DNA from: JABMRW01 sp964396965 | GTDB taxonomy: Bacteria; Chloroflexota; Dehalococcoidia; Dehalococcoidales; BS750m-G39 | Reading direction: 5' to 3' | Length of the DNA: 33,154 nt | NCBI GenBank assembly: GCA_964396965.1 | Contig: CAYNGD010000020.1 | Coordinates: 1 to 33,154 of the forward strand | Shown here: positions 1 to 7,927 of the stretch, in pieces | Layout of the letters: the number at the start of each line of letters is the position of its first letter | Numbering within the stretch: position 1 is the stretch's first letter | Translations under genes and position numbers: made by a program | The notes under the pieces: model-generated | Seen by the model: only the letters and a program-made list of their open reading frames with translations | The model's database searches: none | What the model was told of the DNA's origin: nothing

Positions 1-56
1 ACTTAGGAGGGCTAAAAGGTCAAAAAGACCTTGACAATTTATTAGGAAATCTTTTC

Positions 57-187
57 GAGACTGCCGAAAAAGTCCCGTCTCTCTTAGAAAAAGCGGGGAC
101 TAATGGGGATTTTGAGCTTAAACCCCTCTTAATTTCCCTTTAAGAAAGGAGGAAATTGGGAAAAGAAAATACTTTTTCGGCACTCTC
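57..187. mobile_element. MITE-like hairpin element with 17-bp terminal inverted repeats
   Basis: The left end GAGACTGCCGAAAAAGT (57-73) is repeated in inverse at 171-187 with one mismatch, enclosing 131 bp with no coding capacity. An internal nested hairpin lies at 131-157 (AATTTCC/GGAAATT arms with inner CTTT/AAAG). Short length, terminal inverted repeats and no transposase fit a non-autonomous IS derivative. No clear target-site duplication is visible, so the mobile-element reading is an inference. Confidence 0.5.
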
Positions 188-333
188 ATTTCGTGACCCA
201 GATTGCTGATCCCCATTGACCCTTGTGCCAATGAACAACTAGATATACAATGAGCCATAACTCTGAGAAGTCCTTTTATCCTACTACCTTTGGTCGGTCG
301 AAATTCTGATGCCAGTCCATTGGGAGGATAACG

Positions 334-1158
334 ATGAATCGCATATTTGTCGTTCGTGTTGGCGCTGACACAGGCTACCCCAGGCTAAAAAGTCCGATAT
401 TTAGCGACCGCCGCTTCGAGCTTATGCCAATTTGGGAGGAAGATGAGGGCAGAGGCCACAAGCATCCTATTGAACATAAGCCCCCCATGCTTCATTACTG
501 TGATATTCCTTGTTTTAACAATCCAAGGGATAACCTCCCAAGGGATAACCTCGCGAAATACTTGGTAGAAAGCGACCAGGAAATGAGCCGCAAAGCTGCA
601 CACAATGATCCGGAATTTAAAACTATGACGTATGGCGATCTATACGAGAACCCTAGAGCCAGTAATCTGAAAGGAGTTGAATTAGGTGACTACCTATTCT
701 TCTTGGCTCGCCTCGAACGATACAACGGGCAGACGTTTCTAGCAGGTGACTGGGACAATTACTTTATCGGCTATTTTCATGTTGAATCAATCACGAAGCC
801 CATGGAAAATCCCTTGGAACTTTTCCAAAAAACCAATATTGCAAATAACGCCCACGTGCTTAGAGCCAAAGCAGATCCCGCTAACAAAGACTACAAGTTT
901 TGGGTCTTTGGAGGTGGCCAGGACTCGCACCGCTTTAATCATGCCCTTGAAGCTAGTTACGATTGGATATCCACGGTTTTCAAGGATCGGCACAATTGTG
1001 ATTGGCATGAACACCCCCAGCAGAACAAGAAAGGGAGAGTGATGTCTTACCTAAGAACAATTCGCTGTCAGATAGACCCCAGCAAGCCGGGGCAGCAAGA
1101 CAGCTACAAACGATTCTTTGACAAGATTCACCAGCATCTCTCGCGAGACAATACTTAA
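334..1158 (+). CDS. Nmad3-like protein (putative nucleotide-modification-associated domain)
   Basis: This 274-aa soluble protein has no signal peptide or membrane segment. Its N-terminus (VVRVGADTGYPRLKSPIFSD, residues 6-25) resembles the start of Nmad3 proteins, a family named for association with DNA-modification loci, where an R-x-G-x-D...SPIF-D pattern precedes a Pro-rich strand. A later GDYLFFLARL-type strand (about 129-138) also fits. The start is supported by GGGAGG at 322-327, six bases before ATG. It stands alone on the plus strand, and the next genes converge on it from the other side. No methylase or nuclease lies beside it in this window, so its role is open. The family call is from memory of the pattern, not from a search. 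Confidence 0.55.
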   Translation: MNRIFVVRVGADTGYPRLKSPIFSDRRFELMPIWEEDEGRGHKHPIEHKPPMLHYCDIPCFNNPRDNLPRDNLAKYLVESDQEMSRKAAHNDPEFKTMTYGDLYENPRASNLKGVELGDYLFFLARLERYNGQTFLAGDWDNYFIGYFHVESITKPMENPLELFQKTNIANNAHVLRAKADPANKDYKFWVFGGGQDSHRFNHALEASYDWISTVFKDRHNCDWHEHPQQNKKGRVMSYLRTIRCQIDPSKPGQQDSYKRFFDKIHQHLSRDNT

Positions 1159-1278
1159 CCTTGTGTAACGTCAAGTCCGGCCACCTGCCAGATAGCGAGC
1201 AAGGTCATGGGCGCAGCTTACCTTCTATTGACCAAATCATCTTATTGTTAGGCTTGTGTTTGATAACAACGACGACAG

Positions 1279-2190
1279 CTATATATGCCGGTTATCATCT
1301 GGTCGACCTATCTCATAAGCCGACTTGCCTCCCCTATCTGGCTGGGGTGTGGTGTTCCAGATATTCATCGCCAAACCAAGCCATCTGTTGATGTCCTCTA
1401 TTGAATCTGCTTTCCCAACCCGGTTTACAATTTCCTTGCCAAACTCAGCAACTTTGCCTGCCATCATATAAGAAAGGACTAATTCTTTCCATTTGTCAGG
1501 CGCCATAATCAACTCTTTCCGGCCTTCTGCCTGCGCTGCCTCAGTCATTCGGGCTACAGCAGCATCAAGAGTGATATCACGTGGGTATTCCGCTTTCTTG
1601 CTTTCTCCGGACGGTCTGTGTCCCCTTTGTTGTAAGAATTTCTCAACATCTTTTGGACTGAGTTGGAAGCTCTTCAGAATAGCTTGCATTCCCGGCATTA
1701 TGCGTATCGGCCATTGAAGCCACCCAGCACCAGCCAGCCATTTGCCGTGCCCAATAGGTATGATATGGCTACAGATGGTATCGCCTCTCTTGAATATGTG
1801 GCTTAACTGGCGACTGAGAAGCTCAAACTCCTCGTCTTCCAATTGCAAGATCATGCCCTTACCCGGATTTACCATGGCAACCATCGCAATTACATACCTC
1901 GAATTCTGGACAGACTTAAGGGTAGTAGTTAGGTCATCTCCTTCCAGCGTGGCAGCAGCCGCCAGTTCTGCAGGATGTTTCCCATCCGGTAACGTAAAGC
2001 TAAAAGCAAACCAGCCCAGGAAGCGCCTCTCACGACCATTCACCTCCTCAGCTCCCGGCAGGTAGTTGACTGTTCCCGGTTCGTCATAGCCGAAGAAGTG
2101 GCTTCGTGCTCCTGCTCGGACATCCGCAAGGGCTTCACTCCTTCCACACCACTCGGCTAATTGCTCTACTTTGCCGGTAGTCAGCGCCAT
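1279..2190 (-). CDS. Hypothetical protein, 303 aa, downstream partner of a UPF0158 gene
   Basis: I do not recognise a family over the whole length. The protein is soluble and mixed in charge, without signal peptide or membrane helices. The C-terminus carries WNTTPQPDRGGKSAYEI (about 280-296), a pattern I associate with tails of SEC-C/YecA-type or plant-mobile-like uncharacterised proteins (WN-T-P-P-GGK-P-E). The region around residues 95-130 is an alpha/beta segment with an acidic EDEEFELL run. The gene begins three bases after the stop of the UPF0158 gene on the same strand, so the two are very probably co-transcribed and may act together. Function unknown. Confidence 0.6.
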   Translation of the reverse strand: MALTTGKVEQLAEWCGRSEALADVRAGARSHFFGYDEPGTVNYLPGAEEVNGRERRFLGWFAFSFTLPDGKHPAELAAAATLEGDDLTTTLKSVQNSRYVIAMVAMVNPGKGMILQLEDEEFELLSRQLSHIFKRGDTICSHIIPIGHGKWLAGAGWLQWPIRIMPGMQAILKSFQLSPKDVEKFLQQRGHRPSGESKKAEYPRDITLDAAVARMTEAAQAEGRKELIMAPDKWKELVLSYMMAGKVAEFGKEIVNRVGKADSIEDINRWLGLAMNIWNTTPQPDRGGKSAYEIGRPDDNRHI

Positions 2191-2193
2191 TGG

Positions 2194-2676
2194 TCACCCC
2201 TCAGCCGGTGTTACACCTATGTCAATAAGCCATTCCATGGCTTTTTCTCGCATTTTCTCATCTCTGAATCGAAACCATCTCTCCCTTTCTTCTGCATAAC
2301 GAAGTAGCACATCCTTGAATCGACGAAAGGTACCCTTGCCGTTTATTGCCACCTCAAGTAGTTCGGCAAGATGCTTGTCTTCCACAGTGGCGATGAAATC
2401 CTCCATGTCCCTGTAGCCCTCATACGATTCGACTTTTGGTATTCGCTCATAGCGCTCGGGCTTATCGTCAATCCTATCCCTCAGTTTCTCGGTTTCCTTA
2501 TCATCCCCATATTCGGAAAGGAACAGTATTTCGCCAGTTTCAAGGTCAAGATAATACTCGTGCTCGTAAGAGCTATCCTCCATCGCCGAGCAGAGCTCAT
2601 CCAAGTCTATCCGAAGTAATTCCTTATCTTCCATAATCATCACACCGTCGTCTGTCGGATTCGTATCCTTGCTCAT
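2194..2676 (-). CDS. UPF0158 family protein
   Basis: The 160-aa product shows the UPF0158 hallmarks in order: an Asp-rich start with LDELCSAMED, the strand YYLDLETGEILFL (about 42-54), an R-Y-x-x-IP segment, FIATVED, and the GKGTFRRFKDVL block (about 113-124) followed by an aromatic-rich helix ending in EWL. The family has no established function. The start is uncertain: a TATAAT at 2675-2680 (minus strand) overlaps the first ATG. If that is the -10 box, translation would have to begin at a later codon such as GTG 2643, ATG 2640 or ATG 2634, which would also match the usual family N-terminus better. It heads a two-gene unit with the 303-aa gene, separated by three bases. Confidence 0.8.
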   Translation of the reverse strand: MSKDTNPTDDGVMIMEDKELLRIDLDELCSAMEDSSYEHEYYLDLETGEILFLSEYGDDKETEKLRDRIDDKPERYERIPKVESYEGYRDMEDFIATVEDKHLAELLEVAINGKGTFRRFKDVLLRYAEERERWFRFRDEKMREKAMEWLIDIGVTPAEG

Positions 2677-2903
2677 TATAATCCAATGACCGCATCAAAA
2701 GTAATGGGGCTCGGTACGCAGACGTTAGGAGAAACAACAGTTTACCGTTGAACAACCCATTGCTTTGTGCAGCCAATCTCTCGGATTACTTTCTATCAAA
2801 CGCTGTTTATCTGACGGGTGCATGTCGTAGAGCAGGGGAAGTTATCAGCTACCTTACTTCTTGCTCACGAGTTTCATAAACTCTTCGGTTTCAATTTCCG
2901 GCT

Positions 2904-4652
2904 CTATTTCCATTGTCCACCAGTAATAGTCACCTGAACATTTTTGGATGTGAGCACACTAAAGGTATTGTCGAACCTCAGACTATAACTCCCGGAAGCA
3001 GGAGCTGTGAAGCTGATTTGCCCACTCGTATAACAGTGTTTGGTTGCGCTCCCTGCCACAACGTCATTTGAGGAGTCAAAAACCATGACCTCAATATCGT
3101 TGTTTCCACCAGCAATAGTAAAAGATACATAGACGCGTTGGCCTTGGACAAGATAGCTGGTCAACGTTTTATAGCCGAATGGTCCCCCACTGACGGTAAA
3201 ACTCATACTTGTAGATGTAGGTGTGGGTGTAGGAGTAGGCGTTGGCACGGGTGTGGGTGTGAGCGTTGGAGTTAGAGTTGGTATGGGCGTTGGGGTAGGT
3301 ATAGGCGTGAACGTGGCAGTAACACTCTTATTGGAATTCATAGTGATGGTGATAGTAGGCGAGGAACCCGAGGCATCACCACTCCAGGAATCAAAAACAT
3401 AGCCGCTCATAGGGGTGGCAGTGATTGTGACCGGAGTACCTGCAGCATACTGGCCTTCAGAAGGAGATACTGAACCTCCACCTTGCGGATTAATGCTCAC
3501 ACTTAGATTGTATGTTACTTGCTGAGGTTTGCTGACTGGCACCTTAAGCTGGCTACCAGTTACAATCTGATTAACCTGTTGAATTATCGCGCTACAATGA
3601 GAGACGGCGTTCTGAACTTCAACGAGGTAACTCAGCGTTTTAACCCTAACCTGTTCTAAACTTTGTAAACCGCTAATAAAATCTGGTAGATTGGGCAGTT
3701 CATTAAGAAACCGAGTTATTGTAACAGCACTCACTCGTAGAGATTCTAGGGTAGCAATATCTGGGTCAGCAGAAAATAATGTTAAAGGTGGCAACGCGTT
3801 TAGAATAGGATAGATTTCCTTGGCTATCTTTACAGCATTTTCAATCTTGTTAATGGGAATGTTAGACAATGAAGTTGGGAGTGGAGGTAATGACCCTACT
3901 AAAGTGACTAATTGATTATTATTGCTATTGATTTGATTCAGTTTATCCAACAAAGTTTCATACTCTGATGAATTGGTATAAGAACTAATATCCGCCAGAT
4001 TTCCGTTGGACTTTTCCGATAAATCTTTTAAATGTTGTAATACCGTCGTGGTATCACCAGCAGTACTTATAACTTCACGGAAATGGTTATCAATATTCTG
4101 TTTAGCTTCTGGCAAGGTATTTGATTGAGGTATGAACGAGGGTAAGTCGGGTAACTGGTCAATCGGCTCTGACACAGCGAGAATTTGCTGTCGAATACTT
4201 TCGAGTTTCTGTGCAGCATCCTTAACCGGTGGTGGAGGTGGTGGCAGTGGAAAGCCAGGTAAAAGGCTTGGCAAAGGGGGAAGGGAGGAAAGTTTATCGC
4301 GTAGATTACTCGCAGCTTGGATTGCCGTATTAATATCGTCAATCGTTACATAATTAAGCAGATTTGGTAAATTGGGTAAGCCTTCGACAAAAGTCGCAAG
4401 CTGACTACTGTCGCCTTGGACTTTACTCAGCTCAGCAAGTGCGTTGCTATATTCGGAAGAATGAGTTAAATTGTAAAGTTGCTGAAGCTGCTGCTTTTCT
4501 AACGCATTCGTTGCTTGTTCTGTGGGATAAGGCTGATTCGGAGATGATACCATACCTTGACGGGTACAGCCTATAACCGCTGCGGCAATAAGAGCCAAGA
4601 CACAGATCAGGTTTACCAGGATGAGCTTATGACTCTTTGTCTTTGCGGTCAT
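2904..4652 (-). CDS. Large surface lipoprotein with duplicated Leu/Pro-rich domain, InlB-like repeat and C-terminal beta domain
   Basis: This 582-aa protein starts with a lipoprotein signal: Lys-rich n-region, hydrophobic residues 10-27 and lipobox VIGC with Cys29 as the predicted lipidated residue. Two related segments follow, about 64-215 and 227-365, each opening with SSEY and carrying a QLATFVEGLPNLP / QLVTLVGSLPPLP block and long helices. Residues 380-448 read like a Divergent-InlB/Big-type repeat (GGGSVSPSEGQYAAGT...VTATFTP). A Thr-Pro linker (449-482) then leads to a beta-rich C-terminal domain ending ...SGSYSLRFDNTFS, resembling GOLD/PPC-like domains. It is probably anchored outside the cell membrane, with the C-terminal domain displayed beyond the Pro/Thr spacer. 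The start is supported by AAGGGG 11 bases upstream. It is monocistronic. Ligand unknown. Confidence 0.75.
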   Translation of the reverse strand: MTAKTKSHKLILVNLICVLALIAAAVIGCTRQGMVSSPNQPYPTEQATNALEKQQLQQLYNLTHSSEYSNALAELSKVQGDSSQLATFVEGLPNLPNLLNYVTIDDINTAIQAASNLRDKLSSLPPLPSLLPGFPLPPPPPPVKDAAQKLESIRQQILAVSEPIDQLPDLPSFIPQSNTLPEAKQNIDNHFREVISTAGDTTTVLQHLKDLSEKSNGNLADISSYTNSSEYETLLDKLNQINSNNNQLVTLVGSLPPLPTSLSNIPINKIENAVKIAKEIYPILNALPPLTLFSADPDIATLESLRVSAVTITRFLNELPNLPDFISGLQSLEQVRVKTLSYLVEVQNAVSHCSAIIQQVNQIVTGSQLKVPVSKPQQVTYNLSVSINPQGGGSVSPSEGQYAAGTPVTITATPMSGYVFDSWSGDASGSSPTITITMNSNKSVTATFTPIPTPTPIPTLTPTLTPTPVPTPTPTPTPTSTSMSFTVSGGPFGYKTLTSYLVQGQRVYVSFTIAGGNNDIEVMVFDSSNDVVAGSATKHCYTSGQISFTAPASGSYSLRFDNTFSVLTSKNVQVTITGGQWK

Positions 4653-4689
4653 TTTTTCGTTTACCCCTTATTTCATTCATCGTGATTCT

Positions 4690-4718
4690 AATTTAGTCCG
4701 CAAATATATGATTGTCAA
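4690..4718 (-). promoter_or_regulatory. Sigma-70-type promoter of the lipoprotein gene
   Basis: On the minus strand a perfect TTGACA (4713-4718) is followed after 17 bases by TAAATT (4690-4695). This predicts a start of transcription near 4683, about 30 bases before the ATG at 4652, leaving room for the AAGGGG ribosome binding site. Confidence 0.6.
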
Positions 4719-4982
4719 CACTCAAAATGGAGACGAACACTTGCCCGTGCAGCCGTTACGGCGAGTGGTTGCATTTCCTTCCCGAAGTTGTTAGATAATT
4801 GAACATTTAGCCAGAAAGTTCAACCATGTCTTAAGCTACCACTTATAGTTATCGTTGTTGTGCTTCAATGGAAGTCGGACAGCTAGCTTCGGGTAAAAAT
4901 GCGACACGGGATATCAGATTTTCAATAGCTATCCACCAGCCCATAGCTCTGTTTTAGCACCTCTGTCAAATTAGTCAACTGG

Positions 4983-5395
4983 GGGGTGGCTTAGGGTGGC
5001 TCTAGCTCGTTTCTGAGCAACAAAAGACAAAACCCAAGACATTGCCTTTGCCGAGCTTTGTTTTTTGAAGCTAAAGACACCAAGACAGCCTAAAATTGAG
5101 GCTAATTTTTTGTCTTTGTCTTGGTTTTTTCGGCTCCATTTTGAACGTGGGGAGGGGAGTAGTTCTGGCGCCTGCCAAGACACGTCTTGGGTTTTGTCTT
5201 TGAAGCTAATTAGGCGTGGAAGTTTCCAAGACAATGTCTTGGGTTTTGTCTTTGTCTTGTCTTTGTCTTTTGAATTTGGTGACTACTCCCTAAAGGCAAG
5301 ACAAAGACACGAAGCTAAAGACATGTCTTGTCTTTTTGTCTTTTGCTCCTTTTTTTGCTGGATCAGAGGCTTTTTCGCAAGGTAGATTAAACAAC
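4983..5395. repeat. Copy A of a diverged ~410-bp repeat rich in TTGTCTT/AAGACAA
   Basis: This copy runs from GGGGTGGCTTAGGGTGGCTC (4983) to a 39-bp tail at 5357-5395 that is identical to the tail of copy B. Within it TTGTCTT occurs nine times on the plus strand by manual count. It contains near-perfect palindromes CCAAGACACGTCTTGG (5175-5190), CCAAGACAATGTCTTGG (5226-5242) and AAGACATGTCTT (5318-5329). The reading frames open here are low-complexity and unsupported. Function unknown; binding sites for the neighbouring small DNA-binding protein or recombinase are one possibility. Confidence 0.75.
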
Positions 5396-5610
5396 AATGC
5401 ATCGAGTTGTTCAGTCCTTTTTCCCCAAATCGGTGGCTGTGCAATGGACGTCAAGGTAGCCTAGTTTGACAAGACAAGACAAAAGAGGCATATCATATAC
5501 TTCTTTTCTGAGAAGCCAACTAGTAATGGCTTCACGCTTCTCTGGGTAAAAACAATGCCAGAGACATGTCTTGTCTCCATTCTAGCATCGCTGTTAAAAG
5601 AATAAACCAA
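5396..5610. other. Spacer between the two TTGTCTT-rich copies
   Basis: These 215 bases separate copy A from copy B. The stretch has AAGACAAGACAA near 5472-5482 and a hairpin GAGACA-TGTCT-TGTCTC at 5561-5577 but otherwise looks like unique, non-coding sequence. I see no gene, promoter or terminator in it. Confidence 0.5.
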
Positions 5611-6014
5611 GGGGTGGCTTAGGGTGGCTCTAGCCCGTTTTTAAGTAGACAAAGACAGGCTTGTCTTTATCCACCCTTTTCCTTCGAGGCTAAAGACAAA
5701 CAGAGAAGGTAAAATGCATCGTAATTTTTTGTCTTTGTCTTGGTTTTTTTGGACCTTTTTGAGCGTGGGGAGGGCGGTAGCCCTGGCAGTCTCCAAGACA
5801 CGTCTCTGGTTTTGTCTTTGAAGCTACACTAGGCGTGAAATCTCAAAGACAATGTCTTTGGACTTTGTCTTTGTCTTGTTTTGCTTGGGCGGAAATTAGC
5901 TTTGTCTTTGAAAAGACAGCTTTGTCTTTTTGTCTTGTCTTTGTCTCGTCTTTTTGTCTTTTTTCTCCTGTTTTTGCTGGATCAGAGGCTTTTTCGCAAG
6001 GTAGATTAAACAAC
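5611..6014. repeat. Copy B of the diverged TTGTCTT/AAGACAA repeat
   Basis: It is collinear with copy A at an offset of 628 bases at the start and 619 at the end. The opening GGGGTGGCTTAGGGTGGCTC and the last 39 bases (5976-6014) are identical, while the middle has drifted. The palindrome at 5844-5860 (CAAAGACAATGTCTTTG) matches the copy A palindrome at 5226-5242 with both arms changed together, so symmetry is kept. TTGTCTT occurs eleven times here on the plus strand by manual count. Confidence 0.75.
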
Positions 6015-6059
6015 GATGTATTGCTTTGTTCATCGCAATTAAAGCTGCGTCGTAAGCTC

Positions 6060-6088
6060 TTGACTTTGTGTCCTACACATCATACAAT
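6060..6088 (+). promoter_or_regulatory. Strong sigma-70-type promoter giving a leaderless mRNA
   Basis: TTGACT (6060-6065), a 17-base spacer and TACAAT (6083-6088) make a near-consensus promoter. Only six bases separate the -10 box from the ATG at 6095, so the transcript is expected to start at or within a base or two of that codon. This also decides the start of the small DNA-binding gene. Confidence 0.65.
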
Positions 6089-6094
6089 AGAGTC

Positions 6095-6271
6095 ATGCCC
6101 AGAGGAGAGGGGATAAGACCAAACCTCAGCATAAGAATGAATCCTGAGGTTCTCCACCAAGCCAGGGTTTCTGCTGTCACTCGGAGAAAGACCCTCGGAC
6201 AATGGCTTGAGGAAGCGATACTGGAGAAGATTCAGAGGGAGCGGAAAATTGACAAGGAGGGGCGAAAATGA
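6095..6271 (+). CDS. Small ribbon-helix-helix-like DNA-binding protein
   Basis: This basic 58-aa protein has the layout of an Arc/MetJ-type ribbon-helix-helix: a short strand (PNLSIRMNPEVLHQARV, about 9-25) followed by a helix-turn-helix pair (RKTLGQWLEEAILEKIQRER). Such proteins bind operators as dimers. I chose ATG 6095 because a promoter -10 box ends six bases before it and no Shine-Dalgarno is present. A longer GTG start at 6068 would lie inside the promoter spacer. Its stop codon overlaps the ATG of the serine recombinase (ATGA, 6268-6271), so the two are translationally coupled. A role as accessory factor or repressor for the recombinase, perhaps acting on the palindromes upstream, is an inference. 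Confidence 0.65.
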   Translation: MPRGEGIRPNLSIRMNPEVLHQARVSAVTRRKTLGQWLEEAILEKIQRERKIDKEGRK

Positions 6272-7854
6272 GAGCAGCGTTATATGCCAGGGTAAGCACG
6301 GATAAACAGGCAGAAAAATACGGCATCCCCAGCCAGATTGAGGCGTTAAAGAAGAGATGCCTGGAAAAGGATTGGGCTCATGTGCTTGATGGAGATAAGG
6401 ATGCCTTTATTGACGATGGCTATAGCGGGGCCGAACTGGATAGGCCAGCCCTCAATCGTTTGCGCCAGGCAGCAAGAGAAGGGAGGGTGGATGTGGTACT
6501 GGCCTATGACCCCGATAGACTCTCCCGCAAGCTCTACCACCAGATGATCCTGGCTGAGGAGTTCGAAAAGCAGGGGATCAGGCTGGAGTTCATCACCCAG
6601 GACATGGGTACCTCGCCCGAGGACAGAATGTTTTTCAATATGAGAGGACTGATAGCGGAGTATGAGCGGGAGAAGATAAGGGAACGCACCATGAGAGGCA
6701 GCCGCGAGAAGGCCAGACAGGGCAAGGTGGTCAGCGCTGGAGCTATACCCTTTGGCTTTCGCTATGAAAAGGAAAAGGCTACCCTGGAAGAGGACAGTGA
6801 AAAAGCCCGGATAATAAGGCTGATTTTTTATACCTTTGCCAACGAGAGCTTATCGCTTCAAGGCCTGGCCGACAGGCTTAACCGCTTGCACATACCGACT
6901 CCTAGAGGCGGAGACAGATGGCGGTCCAGCACCCTCGGGGTCATGCTCAGGAATGAAACTTACATCGGCAAGCTGCACCAGTTCAGGAAATACCATGCCG
7001 AGCCCAGATTACGGCGTCAGCCACCCACGAGAAGTAAAAAGACATCGCTTACCCTGCGTCCAAGGGAGGAATGGATAACGGTGGAAGTACCTTCACTGGT
7101 TCCGGCGGAACTCTTCGAGTCCGTGCAAAGGAAGCTTAAGACGAATGCCGACCTATCCAGGAGAAACACCAGGAGAGAGTATCTCCTGTCCGGGCTGTTG
7201 TATTGCTCCAGATGTGGCAGTCGAATGGGTGGGCATACTACTCATGGTATCTCCTACTACCGCTGCTATCGAAAATACAATCCTGACAGGGTCCCTCTCA
7301 GTTCAGACGGCAAGCCCAAGCCCTGTTCCTGCCCTGAGGTTAAGGCTAAGGCAATAGAACCGGTAGTCTGGGACACGATTCGCCAACTTATCAGGGACCC
7401 GGATTTCCTTATCCGGGAGCTCCACAAGCGCAATGCCGACAATTCACAGACAAAGGAAATCCTGGAGCGGGAACTGCAACTCTGTCAGACCAGGCTGAAG
7501 GCTATACCGGATGAGCAGAGGCGTTTGGTCGAAGGCTACCGTAAGGGTCTGTATGCTGATTTTATGATGCGTGAGGATATGGAGCTAATTCAGAAAGAGC
7601 AATGTGAATTAGAGAAGCGAAAGGCCGAACTGGAAAGGCAGCTTGCCCAAAGGTTTCTGACGGAAAACCAGGAAGCTCAGATAAGAAGCTTGGCAGAGAA
7701 GCTTAGTTTAGGGTTAAACAACCTGGACTTCGCTGGCAAGCAAGAGTTGTTAAGGCTTCTCATAGAGAAAGTGCTGTACAATGTGCACAGCATCGAGATT
7801 CAAACCATTATCCCCCTCGGTGAACAATTGCATCCAATCCACCGAGGGGGATAA
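6268..7854 (+). CDS. Large serine recombinase
   Basis: This 528-aa site-specific recombinase cuts and rejoins DNA through a serine. The resolvase-type catalytic domain occupies about 1-145, with YARVSTDKQ placing the nucleophile at Ser10 beside Arg8, and DRLSR at 83-87. The Recombinase domain follows at about 155-265. A zinc-ribbon (Cys313, Cys316, Cys333, with Cys353 and Cys355 after it) and a coiled-coil segment (about 395-465) complete the large-serine-integrase plan. Length is normal for the family. AAGGAGG at 6254-6260 precedes the ATG, which overlaps the upstream gene. It ends about 30 bases before the pheS promoter. No phage structural or cargo genes flank it, so it is either a solitary integrase remnant or the engine of a minimal element. 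All key residues appear intact. Confidence 0.93.
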   Translation: MRAALYARVSTDKQAEKYGIPSQIEALKKRCLEKDWAHVLDGDKDAFIDDGYSGAELDRPALNRLRQAAREGRVDVVLAYDPDRLSRKLYHQMILAEEFEKQGIRLEFITQDMGTSPEDRMFFNMRGLIAEYEREKIRERTMRGSREKARQGKVVSAGAIPFGFRYEKEKATLEEDSEKARIIRLIFYTFANESLSLQGLADRLNRLHIPTPRGGDRWRSSTLGVMLRNETYIGKLHQFRKYHAEPRLRRQPPTRSKKTSLTLRPREEWITVEVPSLVPAELFESVQRKLKTNADLSRRNTRREYLLSGLLYCSRCGSRMGGHTTHGISYYRCYRKYNPDRVPLSSDGKPKPCSCPEVKAKAIEPVVWDTIRQLIRDPDFLIRELHKRNADNSQTKEILERELQLCQTRLKAIPDEQRRLVEGYRKGLYADFMMREDMELIQKEQCELEKRKAELERQLAQRFLTENQEAQIRSLAEKLSLGLNNLDFAGKQELLRLLIEKVLYNVHSIEIQTIIPLGEQLHPIHRGG

Positions 7855-7886
7855 AGGGGGTGAGGTTGATAAAATTCTCTATTTCC

Positions 7887-7916
7887 TTGACCGCCCTGCT
7901 GGTGATAACCTATAAT
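7887..7916 (+). promoter_or_regulatory. pheST promoter
   Basis: TTGACC (7887-7892), an 18-base spacer and a perfect TATAAT (7911-7916). Transcription should begin near 7923, leaving a 5' leader of about five bases before ATG 7928. There is no Shine-Dalgarno and no room for a T-box or attenuator. Confidence 0.7.
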
Positions 7917-7927
7917 CCAAGACGAGT

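Noticed and set aside
16..32. AAGGTC-AAAAA-GACCTT hairpin as a terminator of an upstream gene
   Set aside because: The stem is only six pairs and no T run follows. The upstream gene is outside the window, so it cannot be supported.
4983..6014. CRISPR array
   Set aside because: Repeats are irregular 7-mers on both strands with no constant spacer length, and there are no cas genes. The larger structure is two diverged copies of one block.
5357..6014. The two identical 39-bp segments as attL/attR flanking an integrated element
   Set aside because: They are the tails of two collinear repeat copies, and the DNA between them holds no integrase or cargo gene. Duplication explains them better.
5065..6116. 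Coding frames within the TTGTCTT-rich region (5065-5385 and 5835-6116)
   Set aside because: Translations are Phe/Ser/Leu low-complexity products of the repeats, with no ribosome sites, and the second runs across a clear promoter.
7855..7927. T-box riboswitch or attenuator upstream of pheS
   Set aside because: The promoter lies so close to the ATG that the leader is only about five bases, so there is no room for any leader RNA structure.
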